The position numbers were made by a program, and so were the translations under genes. Positions 34,683-44,400 of a stretch of DNA of 64,000 nucleotides are shown here, piece after piece. The notes below the pieces were generated by a model. That model was not told where the DNA came from. It was given only the letters and a program-made list of their open reading frames with translations, and ran no database searches. This DNA comes from Bacteroidales bacterium (GTDB lineage Bacteria; Bacteroidota; Bacteroidia; Bacteroidales; JAADJA01): NCBI GenBank assembly GCA_021740645.1, contig JAIOZL010000001.1:1-64000 (forward strand). The letters are read 5' to 3'. The stretch's first letter is position 1. Each line of letters begins with the position of its first letter.

Positions 34683-36299
34683 TTATTGCGTTATCAACTC
34701 GGCAAAATAGGAATCCTGCCGCAATACTTCAAGGGCTTTTTGAAAGCCGTCATCAATTTCAGTCATTACTTCGAAGTAAGATTCAAAGTCATAGAGATTT
34801 CGGGCAATCAAAGCTTTTAACTGAAAACGAATTAACCGACTACTCAACTTAAGTTCATTATCTTTTGGAGAGATATCTTTAGTTTCGGCGAAGATGAGGA
34901 ATTGATTCATGAACTTATTATCTACATTATATTTGTTTTTGAAGATTTCAAAGGAGGGATACTTTCCAAAGAGATAATTTCGCTCCTGGTCAACGTAATC
35001 AATAATAAAATCGTTAAAAATGCCCCTGCTAAGCAAATCAATATAAAAGTCGGTATACTGGGTTGAATCCCATGGAACAAAAACATCTGGCATGATTCCT
35101 CCTCCTCCATAAACTACCCGGTTATTGGGAGTCGTATACTTTAATGAATCGGGGAAATTAATGTTTTTAGCATTAGTTAATTCACCTCCTTCAAGGCGCT
35201 TAATCAGGTCGTCATAATAATTTTCGTATCCCTCGTCATAAGGCTTTTGAATGCATCTACCCGTGGGCGTATAATAGCGGGCTACTGTAAGCCGAATGAC
35301 GGAACTATCCGGTAAATAATAGGGCCGTTGAACCAGTCCTTTGCCAAACGACCGTCGGCCAACGATCAAAGCTCTGTCCCAATCTTGCAAGGCGCCGGCA
35401 ACAATTTCACTGGCTGAAGCTGATCCTTCATCCATTAATACCACGGCTTTTCCTTCTTCAAATCCACCCCTAAAGGATGATTTGTATTTTCGTCGCGGGC
35501 TGGAAACCCCCTCTGTGTATAAAACAAGTTTACCAGGTCCCAAAAATTCATCTGAAAGATCAATAGCCACATCGAGGTACCCTCCTGAATTTCCCCTCAA
35601 ATCAAGGATCAGGCTTTGCATGCCGGCGTCTTTTAATTCTCCGATGGCCTGCCTGAATTCATCCATGGTTGTTCTTGAAAAACGGTTTAGTTTTATATAA
35701 CCTACCTCAGAATTAGCCATGAAAGAGGCATCGATGCTGTAAATGGGTATTTTGTCGCGCTTAATGGTGTATTCAATAGGTTTTTTTCTTCCCTTACGGA
35801 TTACACTCACACTTACCAAAGTCCCTTTGTCACCTCTTAATCGTTTAAACACATAATTATTATCTACCTGAGGGCCATAAGCTGGATCTCCATCAATTTT
35901 TATGATTTTATCCCCAGCCATAATTCCCAGCTTTTCGGATGGGCCACCCGGAACCGGTGAAATAACAAGAATGGTATCTTTATGGATTTGGAAGGAAATA
36001 CCTATTCCATCAAAGTTTCCTTCAAGGGGTTCATTGGCCCGTTGCAGGTCTTTTTTAGAGATATATTGTGAATGGGGGTCAAGTTCTTTAAGCGAGGCAA
36101 TAATGGCCTTTTCCACCAGGTCTGCTTCATTAACAGAGTCTACATAGGCAAAATCAATGATCTGCAAGGCCGAAGCAAATTTTTGGGTTGTAGACCGTGG
36201 ATCATAATTCTGACCTTCAAGAAGAATAAAGGAAAACAATACCCAAACTCCAAGTATAGCTTTAAAAATGGAATATTTTGTCATTTCCTTTTTTAGCAT
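34683..36299 (-). CDS. S41 C-terminal processing peptidase (CtpA-like)
   Basis: 538 residues with an N-terminal signal or anchor (about 8-28). A PDZ domain (about 90-180) has GIGISFQIHKDTILVISPVPGG. The protease core has LILDLRGNSGGYLDVAIDL, catalytic Ser295 in GSASASEI and Lys320 in RSFGKGLVQ. The C-terminal 130 residues are an extra helical domain common in Bacteroidota homologues. Such enzymes cut unstructured C-termini of periplasmic proteins. The gene is divergent from the transporter at 36414. Confidence 0.94.
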   Translation of the reverse strand: MLKKEMTKYSIFKAILGVWVLFSFILLEGQNYDPRSTTQKFASALQIIDFAYVDSVNEADLVEKAIIASLKELDPHSQYISKKDLQRANEPLEGNFDGIGISFQIHKDTILVISPVPGGPSEKLGIMAGDKIIKIDGDPAYGPQVDNNYVFKRLRGDKGTLVSVSVIRKGRKKPIEYTIKRDKIPIYSIDASFMANSEVGYIKLNRFSRTTMDEFRQAIGELKDAGMQSLILDLRGNSGGYLDVAIDLSDEFLGPGKLVLYTEGVSSPRRKYKSSFRGGFEEGKAVVLMDEGSASASEIVAGALQDWDRALIVGRRSFGKGLVQRPYYLPDSSVIRLTVARYYTPTGRCIQKPYDEGYENYYDDLIKRLEGGELTNAKNINFPDSLKYTTPNNRVVYGGGGIMPDVFVPWDSTQYTDFYIDLLSRGIFNDFIIDYVDQERNYLFGKYPSFEIFKNKYNVDNKFMNQFLIFAETKDISPKDNELKLSSRLIRFQLKALIARNLYDFESYFEVMTEIDDGFQKALEVLRQDSYFAELITQ

Positions 36300-36413
36300 A
36301 ATTCCCCTATTTTTTGTAAACTGACCAGTCGTGTAAAATTAAACATTTGACTGTAATACGTAACGAATCGATTAAAGATTAATTTTGAAGCGATTTTTTA
36401 AAATAAAATTGAA

Positions 36414-37703
36414 TTGCTGCTTTTAAAAGGAACTTATACATCAGGCGAAAAAAAGACATTTACTTTACATTTATTTTATTCCATTATTGAAGGGATCATT
36501 CTTGGAGTGCTGGCTTTAAATGAGTTTGTTTTTATTAAGAGCCTTAATGGAAGTAATTACCAACTGGGTATTTTGTTCCAGTTCAGCATGGTAGTTTTTA
36601 TCTTTCTTGTTTTTATCAATGAATTTATCAAAAGGTCAACAAACAAGAAAAAACTTCTGCGTTGGGTGGGGATAACAACCCGCTTACCACTTGCATTATT
36701 GCTGTTATTTCCAACCGACCCGGATTTATTAAATGGAACAATAATCTACCATATTTTATTCCTTTCCCTGTTTTTCATCTATTATTTTGGTAATGTGGTG
36801 ATCTATCCACTGATAAACCTGTTTCTTAAGAAGCAATACCGCCATGAAAATTTTGGGAAACTTTATGGGTATGCTTCCTCTGCAAATAAGATTATTATGC
36901 TGGTAGCAACTTTCATATATGGGGTAATGCTTGATGCTGATCCCTATTCTTTCAGATATGTTTTTGTGGTAGTTGCTTTATTGGGGGTTGTTTCTTTGTA
37001 TCTTTTATCCCTCATCGATTTTACCGAGGAGTTAACAAAGCGAAAAGACCGGTTTTTTGAATCCATTCGAAGGTCAATCCATACGATGAAAACCATATTA
37101 AAAGAGAATATTCCTTATCAGCATTTCGAATGGGGATTTATGTTGTATGGTTTTTCTTTCATGATCACTGTTACAGTGATTACCATATTCTTTGAAAGGG
37201 CGCTGCATTTAAATTATTCAAGTGTTGCTTTTTATAAAAATGCTTATAATATTCTGGCCATAATATTGTTGCCATATACGGGTAAACTTCTCGGGAAAAT
37301 CAATCCGATGAAGTTTGCGATGATTACCTTTGGTTCATTGGCTTTGTTTATTTTCTTCATCATGCTTACGAGCTATTTCACCTGGCACACCACTGTACAA
37401 GGAGTTGAAATTTATCCGATGCTACTTGTTGCTTACCTTTTTTACGGAGTTTTTGCGGCCACTATGGCCTTATTGTGGTTTATTGGTTCCGCCTATTTTT
37501 GCAAACCAGAGGAAGCTGCCGATTATCAATCAGTTCATTTATCACTAACTGCTGTAAGGGCATTGTTTGCACCTTTGTTTGGTGTATTTTTTTATGAAAT
37601 GTTTGGGTTTACCCTGACTTTTGTTCTCGCAATCTTATCCTTACTGGTGGCTGTGTGGCTAATGGCCTGGTCGAACCGGCGAGCAAGAAGATTGGTTCAT
37701 TAA
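36414..37703 (+). CDS. Major facilitator superfamily-like transporter
   Basis: 429 residues beginning at a TTG; no in-frame ATG occurs before the second membrane segment, so a rare start is needed. About 12 membrane segments can be counted, in two halves with a basic loop (about 205-235, TKRKDRFFESIRRSIHTMK) between them. LGILFQFSMVVFIFLVF and YSSVAFYKNAYNILAIILL are typical of MFS helices. The A-motif is not well conserved. Substrate unknown. It is divergent from the S41 protease and convergent with the methyltransferase gene. Confidence 0.72.
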   Translation: MLLLKGTYTSGEKKTFTLHLFYSIIEGIILGVLALNEFVFIKSLNGSNYQLGILFQFSMVVFIFLVFINEFIKRSTNKKKLLRWVGITTRLPLALLLLFPTDPDLLNGTIIYHILFLSLFFIYYFGNVVIYPLINLFLKKQYRHENFGKLYGYASSANKIIMLVATFIYGVMLDADPYSFRYVFVVVALLGVVSLYLLSLIDFTEELTKRKDRFFESIRRSIHTMKTILKENIPYQHFEWGFMLYGFSFMITVTVITIFFERALHLNYSSVAFYKNAYNILAIILLPYTGKLLGKINPMKFAMITFGSLALFIFFIMLTSYFTWHTTVQGVEIYPMLLVAYLFYGVFAATMALLWFIGSAYFCKPEEAADYQSVHLSLTAVRALFAPLFGVFFYEMFGFTLTFVLAILSLLVAVWLMAWSNRRARRLVH

Positions 37704-37741
37704 CCAAAAGAAATATTGATTTTTTCCGAATAAACCAGAAA

Positions 37742-38452
37742 TTAATACAGAATGGCCAGGAAATTAAAATTGCCATCTTCAAAAAGCAATTCGCAGCGGT
37801 AACCAGCTTCTTCTGCGTAAAATGAAAGATTGGAGTAATCTACGAAAAGCCATTTAAAAGCTTGCCCTTTTATGCCTTTGTATTCTACCTGGTATTCCAC
37901 CTCGCCATAATAAGATTCAGCAAGGTTAATCGCATAAGAGCCATCTTCTTCCTCGTACAAATAGAGTAGATCAGAAGAATCAAGGACGATCTGGCCTCCC
38001 GGATTAAGTAATGTTTTTGAATGGGTAAAAAAATCCTGCAAACCTTGAAAGTTTTTTGTAAAACCAATCCCATTCATAAGCATCAGAAGGGTATCAAATC
38101 TTTCAGCTTTAAATTTTCGTATATCAGAAAGAACAGTTTTTTTGATCCCCCTTTTTTTCATTACTTCAACAAAGCCAGGCTTTATGTCGAGAGCTGTTAC
38201 TTCCATCCCTTTTGCTTGCAGATAAAGGCTATGACATCCTGAACCAGCTCCGATATCCAGAATTTTACCTTCACACTTTTTCAGGGCAATTTTTTCCAAT
38301 TCAGGCATCTTGCTGTATTTTCTGAAAAAATAGGAAACGGGCATGATCTCATCATCGCCTTTGTTATTATGGACCGTGATTTTTGCTTTTTGGTCCCCTT
38401 CAAGGAAATCGAAAAAAGCTTGTTCAAAGGGATCGATACTGGATGGGTTCAT
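37742..38452 (-). CDS. Class I SAM-dependent methyltransferase
   Basis: 236 residues. Motif I is KILDIGAGSGCHSLYLQAKG (about 60-80), followed by VTALDIKPGFVEVM and DTLLMLMNGIGFTKN. The N-terminus FDPFEQAFFDFLEGDQ-like segment and the substrate half do not point to a known target. The start codon overlaps the stop of the potassium channel gene by four bases (ATGA), so translation is coupled. What links a channel with a methyltransferase is unclear; the arrangement may simply be compact. Confidence 0.85.
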   Translation of the reverse strand: MNPSSIDPFEQAFFDFLEGDQKAKITVHNNKGDDEIMPVSYFFRKYSKMPELEKIALKKCEGKILDIGAGSGCHSLYLQAKGMEVTALDIKPGFVEVMKKRGIKKTVLSDIRKFKAERFDTLLMLMNGIGFTKNFQGLQDFFTHSKTLLNPGGQIVLDSSDLLYLYEEEDGSYAINLAESYYGEVEYQVEYKGIKGQAFKWLFVDYSNLSFYAEEAGYRCELLFEDGNFNFLAILY

Positions 38453-39279
38453 TCTTCAACTTTATTAATAGGATGACCACAAATTTTACAAAACTGGGCA
38501 TCATCGTCGTGATTGGAAGCATTACAATTGGTGCATTTATTTGAATTGGTATGATTTGCACGAGCCATTTCTACCGAGATGATACCTGTAGGTACTGCGA
38601 TAATAGCATAACCTATGATCATGATTACGGAAGCCAGCGTTTGTCCCAGGATCGTTTGGGGTGCAATATCCCCATAACCTACCGTGGTTAGTGTTACAAT
38701 AGCCCAATAAATGCTACGGGGAATGCTTGTAAAGCCGTTTGCTTCTCCTTCTATCAAATACATCAGTGAACCCATAATTACCACCATGGTAACCACTACC
38801 TCCAGGAAAACAATTATTTTATGCCGGCTATTGCGCAGGGCTACACCTAATACTTTGGAGGCTCCTACATATCGTGCTAATTTTAGCACCCTAAAGACTC
38901 TCAGAAGGCGCAGCATACGTATCACCAGTAAGTATTGTGTGCCAGCTAACAGAAGGCTCAAGTAGGTGGGTAAAATGGCCAGTAGGTCGATGATCCCATA
39001 AAAACTAAAAATATATTTTCTCGGTGCGATAGAAGAATAAATTCTCAAAAAATATTCGATAGTAAAAAGTATGGTAAAGATCCATTCTGCCAGGAGCAAA
39101 TAGTTGCCATATTTTACATGAAAGGGTTTTACACTGTCGACCAAAACAGCAATGATGCTCAAAACGATAAGAACAAATAAGGCAATGTCGAAATTTTTAC
39201 CGGCAGGAGTTTCTGTACCAAATATAATTTCATAAATCAGTTTTCTGGCGGTAAGTTTTTTATTTTTTCGTTTTTGCAT
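38449..39279 (-). CDS. Voltage-gated potassium channel with C-terminal zinc ribbon
   Basis: 276 residues from the ATG at 39279 (a TTG at 39300 would add seven). Six membrane segments: the S4 helix carries Arg/Lys at every third place (RMLRLLRVFRVLKLARY, about 121-137), and the pore has TLTTVGYGD with the selectivity filter at about 198-204. After S6 the tail has Cys249-x2-Cys252 and Cys264-x2-Cys267, a zinc ribbon (CTNC...CKIC) in place of the RCK or cyclic-nucleotide domain seen in many prokaryotic channels. It is followed by the methyltransferase gene with an ATGA overlap. Confidence 0.93.
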   Translation of the reverse strand: MQKRKNKKLTARKLIYEIIFGTETPAGKNFDIALFVLIVLSIIAVLVDSVKPFHVKYGNYLLLAEWIFTILFTIEYFLRIYSSIAPRKYIFSFYGIIDLLAILPTYLSLLLAGTQYLLVIRMLRLLRVFRVLKLARYVGASKVLGVALRNSRHKIIVFLEVVVTMVVIMGSLMYLIEGEANGFTSIPRSIYWAIVTLTTVGYGDIAPQTILGQTLASVIMIIGYAIIAVPTGIISVEMARANHTNSNKCTNCNASNHDDDAQFCKICGHPINKVEE

Positions 39280-39377
39280 GCACGATATTATTTTATTCAA
39301 AAGTAAATAAAATCAAAGAGAAATTTGAGATCAAGAAATTAGCTGGCAGAAGAATACATTTACAAATTATTTGGTTT

Positions 39378-40148
39378 TTAAAGCCTGGAGGATAACTTTT
39401 CATGGACACCGATCCCAAATAAAGCATAATCATATTTCACCGGGTCATCCGGGTCAAGGATCTTTAAGTTTGCTGTTAGCTCTTCCACTGCCTTCCAGTC
39501 ATTCGGTTTGCGTTGAAGCAAACCCAGTTTACGGGCTGTCCTTCCCGAATGTATATCCAATGGGCACATAAGATTAGAAGCAGAAATAGATTCCCAAACC
39601 CCAAAATCAACACCCTGGCCATCTTTACGAACCATCCATCGCAAAAACATATTGATCCGTTTAGCTGCAGAATTTTTTCCCGGATCTGAGACATGTTTTA
39701 AGGTTCTTTGCAAATGTGTTTTTTCGAAAAACTTTTTTCTGAATTGAATGATCCTTTGCCTTGGATCTTCACCGGAAAATGCATTTTCCAGCCCGCCATA
39801 TTTTTCATAAATGTGTTTAAGCGACCATAAGAAAGTTACACAATCATCACCATTAAAGGTCCGGTGAGCAAATGATTCAAAAATCCTAAGATCAGCCTCC
39901 CTGAAGTTTTGGATAAAATCATAAGGGGCATTATCCATATATAGCATAAGGGTTTTTGCACTATTAATAATTGATTTGCGGTTACCCCAGGCAAGAGTGG
40001 CAGATAAAAATCCTGAAATTTCAATATCTTCTTTTTTTGAAAACCTATGAGGGATAGATATCGGGTCATTATCAATGAATCCTCGATTATTGTAAAAAGC
40101 GACCTTTTTGTTGAGGATGGGTTTTAGTTCAGCAAGCATTTGATCCAT
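39378..40148 (-). CDS. TIGR02757 family protein (DUF2400)
   Basis: 256 residues. The sequence ISGFLSATLAWGNRKSIINSAK, FAHRTFNGDDCVTFLWSLK, NMFLRWMVRKDGQGVDFGVW and PLDIHSGRTARKLGLLQRK are the conserved blocks of this family, which is distantly related to helix-hairpin-helix DNA glycosylases but has no proven function. The length is normal. It follows tsaD by four bases on the minus strand, so the two share a transcript. Confidence 0.9.
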   Translation of the reverse strand: MDQMLAELKPILNKKVAFYNNRGFIDNDPISIPHRFSKKEDIEISGFLSATLAWGNRKSIINSAKTLMLYMDNAPYDFIQNFREADLRIFESFAHRTFNGDDCVTFLWSLKHIYEKYGGLENAFSGEDPRQRIIQFRKKFFEKTHLQRTLKHVSDPGKNSAAKRINMFLRWMVRKDGQGVDFGVWESISASNLMCPLDIHSGRTARKLGLLQRKPNDWKAVEELTANLKILDPDDPVKYDYALFGIGVHEKLSSRL

Positions 40149-40152
40149 AATG

Positions 40153-41172
40153 TTAAAATTGGCTTCTGGTGTATGGAATCACATCGAGACTTGCAAAATT
40201 CTTTTTAAGATATTTGTAATAGGCCGTAATGGCTATCATCGCAGCGTTATCCGTCGTAAACCGAAACTCAGGGATAAATGCCTGCCAGCCTTTTTCCTTT
40301 CCTGTTTTTAGCAATGCATCTCTCATTGCAGAATTGGCTGAAACACCGCCGGCAAGGGCAATATTTTTTATGCCTGTTTCTTCCTGTGCTTTTATCAACC
40401 TGGCCATTAATATGTCCACAATGGTTTTTTGAATAGAGGCGGAAAGATCATATTTGTTCTCTTCGATGAAGTTTTCATTTTTCTTTAATTCATCACGGAT
40501 AAAATAAAGGATAGATGTTTTAAGGCCGCTAAAACTAAAGTCCAATCCTGGGATCTGGGGTTTCGGAAAAGAGAATTTTAATGGATCCCCCTCTTTAGCC
40601 AACGCATCAATCACAGGCCCACCGGGATAGGGTAAGCCCATTATTTTAGCAGCTTTGTCAAAAGTTTCACCCGCAGCATCATCAATGGTTTTTCCAATTA
40701 CCTTCATTGTGAGGTGGTCTTCTACCAGCACAATCTGGGTATGCCCCCCTGAAATAGTCAGACATAAAAAAGGGAATTCAGGGAATTTCTTATTAACATC
40801 GTCCCCAAGAATAAAGTGGGCAAGGATATGCCCCATCATATGGTCGGCTTCAATTAGTGGAATTCCCAGACCCAGTGAAAAGGCCTTTGCAAAAGAAGTA
40901 CCTACGAGTAAGGATCCTAACAAACCTGGCCCCCGCGTAAACCCAATAGCACTTAGTTTTTCTTTTGTAATATTAGCTTCAGTAAGGGCTGCTTCAACTA
41001 CCGGAATGATATTTTGCTGATGTGCCCTTGATGCCAGTTCGGGCACCACTCCACCATATTTCCGGTGTACCTCCTGATTGGCAATGACATTCGACAGTAT
41101 CCGGTTGTTTTCCATTACCGCCGCCGACGTATCATCACATGAAGATTCTATTGCTAATATATATGTTTTCAT
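40153..41172 (-). CDS. tsaD: tRNA N6-adenosine threonylcarbamoyltransferase TsaD
   Basis: 339 residues. LAIESSCDDTSAAVM at the start, the iron-binding HMMGH (about 111-115) and SGGHTQIVLVEDH are the defining motifs, followed by GLDFSFSGLKT and AGGVSANSAMRD. With TsaB (18993-19691) and TsaE it puts threonylcarbamoyl on A37 of tRNAs that read ANN codons. The gene is the first of an operon with the TIGR02757 gene. Confidence 0.97.
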   Translation of the reverse strand: MKTYILAIESSCDDTSAAVMENNRILSNVIANQEVHRKYGGVVPELASRAHQQNIIPVVEAALTEANITKEKLSAIGFTRGPGLLGSLLVGTSFAKAFSLGLGIPLIEADHMMGHILAHFILGDDVNKKFPEFPFLCLTISGGHTQIVLVEDHLTMKVIGKTIDDAAGETFDKAAKIMGLPYPGGPVIDALAKEGDPLKFSFPKPQIPGLDFSFSGLKTSILYFIRDELKKNENFIEENKYDLSASIQKTIVDILMARLIKAQEETGIKNIALAGGVSANSAMRDALLKTGKEKGWQAFIPEFRFTTDNAAMIAITAYYKYLKKNFASLDVIPYTRSQF

Positions 41173-41486
41173 TTAAATTTCGTTAACCTAATGCCCCTTC
41201 ACTATTTGTATTTCTGTGAGGAAATATTAAATGCTTTTGATTGTGCAACCTTCGTTTCGAACGAATGATAATCGCGAAAATGGATCCCGATTTTAAAAAA
41301 TCAGAATATTCATTCGAACAAAGCATAATAAAGCCGCAAGTATGTATATTTGCAGCTCATATTCTGTAATTACAAAATATAACAAACGTTCAGGATACTT
41401 AATGCGACAAAATTATTAAAATAAAAATATTAAAAACAACGGCTTATATTCTTGTCGGAATAATCACATTCATTTTAACCCTGGCT
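41173..41486. other. Intergenic region including probable 5' end of tamB
   Basis: From the tsaD start to the first regular start codon of tamB. Bases 41403-41486 are in frame with tamB without a stop and encode a typical N-terminal membrane segment (ILKTTAYILVGIITFILTL). The remaining 230 bases must hold two divergent promoters. No other gene is seen. Confidence 0.5.
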
Positions 41487-44400
41487 GTGATCCTCCGCAA
41501 TCCGCTTTCGCAAACCTTTCTGGCGAGGGTTGCTACTTCTTACCTTACAAAAAAACTTCAAACAGAAATAAAAATTGAAAGGCTAGAAATCAGGTCATTA
41601 CAACGAGCCACATTAGGGCGAATTATGGTAAAAGACCAGCATGGTGATACCCTTTTATTTGCAGACTATTTATCTCTTAAATTTGAACTTCCGGTGTTTC
41701 ACAGAGAATTTAATACGCTAAATGAAATCATCTTAAAAGATGCTGATATCCGTATCAGGCGTTACCTTGGCGAGGAGAATTTTAATTTGCAATTCATTAT
41801 TGATTTTATTGGCAAAACCAATTCACCAGACACCACTACAGGGCAATCGGAGTTTAAACTGGATGATCTCAATATATCATCTTCAGCGTTTATTTATCAG
41901 GATCAAAACCGGCCAAAAGTGGAAGAGGGGATTGATTTCGATGATATTAAAATTAGTAATTTAAATTTGCTTGCTCAGCAAATTGCAATATCCGGTGATA
42001 CCCTGAGAGTTGATATAGAAAATGCATCTGTGCATGAAAAAAGCGGTTTCGTCCTTGATAGCCTTGCCTGTAAATTTTTATTGCATCCAAATGCGCTGCA
42101 AGCCGAACAACTTAAAATTATTACTGCTGAAAATAACCTGGACCTCGACCTTCGTTTCGATTTTAACTCTATGCTTGATTTTAACGATTTTATTAGCAAG
42201 GTTAGGATTACAAGTAGTATAAGGCCCTCATTAATCAACCTGACGGAAGTGGGGTACTTTGCCCCTGTAATGTTTCCAATGGATAACCGTTTGAGGGTAT
42301 CAGGGGATATTTCAGGAACCGTGGATAATTTCAAGGCTAAAAACTTCAGGTTCGGGGCTGGCAGATATACTCAGTTTAAAGGGAATATTCAGATCAATGG
42401 GCTTCCTGATATTGAAGAGACATTCTCCCATATTTCGGTAAATGATTTTGAAACAACCATAATGGATATCCGGGCTTTTAAGCTTCCTGAAGGGGAAGGA
42501 AATATTGATGTTCCTGAACAACTTGATGGCTTTGGCAGGATCAGGATTAAAGGAAAATTTACCGGGTTTTATAACGATTTTGTTTCTTATGCCGACTTTA
42601 AAACTGATCTGGGACAGGCCAGGACAGATATGTTGTTAAGGGTTAGCGATAAAAAGGATATAGAATACAGTGGACACCTTGAAGCCAATGATTTTAACCT
42701 CGGTAAATTGTTTCATGTGGAGGATAAAATTGGCAAGCTAGACATATTTGCCGAGGTAAATGGGTACGGATCCACCTTCGATAATATGGATATTACCCTT
42801 GTTGGGACTATTGATTCCCTCGAATTTTTTCGAAACGTATATAATGAAATTGCGATCAATGGCAATTTACAAAACAAAAAATTTGAAGGATGGCTTGATG
42901 TTAGTGACGAATTGGTTTCTTTTGATTTTAGTGGCTCAGTGGATTATGGTGGATTAGTTCCGGCATATAACTTTCATGCCGATATACAGGATGCATGGTT
43001 GTATAAAATTAACCTTGTAGATCACAAGGAGTCAGCCAATCTTTCAACGCAAATGGATATCAATTTTATCGGGGATAATATTGATAATATGCAGGGTATC
43101 GTAAGTCTTGATAGTACCATATATAAAGAAGACGATCGACAGTACTTTATGCAAAACCTTTCTCTGAGCGTTACCCGCGATGCCGATAAGTATTCCCTTA
43201 TCAGGTTGTATTCCGATTTTATTGACTTTACCCTCGAGGGTAATTATAGTTTAGCGGAAATGCCTATCCGTTTGACACAGTTGACAGATATCTACTTCGA
43301 TACACTTGTACCGGAGCAAAATCTAACTCAGCTTGAGCTTCTGGACCAGGATTTTGTTTTTAATCTCGATCTTAAAAATACCAAAGCACTTTCAGAAATT
43401 TTTATACCTGAATTGCGCATTAGCCCGGATGCAAACATAACCGGTGGATACAGTTCAAAAACCAATTATTTGTTTTTTTACGGAACCATTCCAGAGTTGA
43501 TTTTTAGCGACAAACAGTTCAATCTGATGAAGATTGATTTTGAAACTCCTGACGAAAATGCGCTATTAGGCTTAAGAGCTAATAGTTTGTATTTTTCTGA
43601 TACGCTTAATACCGATAAAATTAAATTAAAGCTTAAGGCAAAAAATAATCGTATTGGAATGGATCTGGACTGGGCAGCAAATGAAAAGTCGGAAACTTCC
43701 GGTAACCTGTCGGGACATTTGAAGTTTTTAGGACCAAGATCTTTTAAGTTCCAGATGGATAGTGCCAAAATATATTTTTCAGATTCTTTATGGACAATTA
43801 ATCCTGAAAATGCTATTTGGGTTGACTCCAACAATGTAAGAATTGATAACCTTAGATTGAGCAGCAATAAACAAGAAATCTTTGCAAATGGTAAGGTTTC
43901 AGAAAATATAACTGATACACTGCTTATCGGGTTTAGCAAGTTCGACCTTTCTAATTTCGATGTATTGCTGCAAAACCTTGACATTGATTTGGATGGGATC
44001 ATAGATGGGCAAATGAGTATAATCGATTATTATCATTCACCTTTTTTCCTTGCGGATTTAAAGATTGAAGGATTATATTTTAATAAGGAAAAGCTTGGCC
44101 GTGCCGAGATCAGCACCATTTGGGACTCTAAAGAAAATGCATTTGACTTAAATGGAGATATAATTTATACAGGAAACGTCGGTGAGCGAAAATCATTAGA
44201 TGTTAGTGGTAAATATTATCCAAACAGGGAAAAGGATAATTTTGATATTGATGCACTATTCAATAATTATAAATTAAGTACCCTCGAACCTTTTCTTAGC
44301 AGCTTTAGTTCCGATATCGAAGGACTGGCAACTGGTGAGGTACACCTTGGTGGATCTACTTTTGATCCCGATATTACAGGACAGATAGACCTGATTGTAA

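Noticed and set aside
43478..44002. Minus-strand frame of 174 codons inside tamB
   Set aside because: It is a shadow of a long conserved gene; no start signal and no domain.
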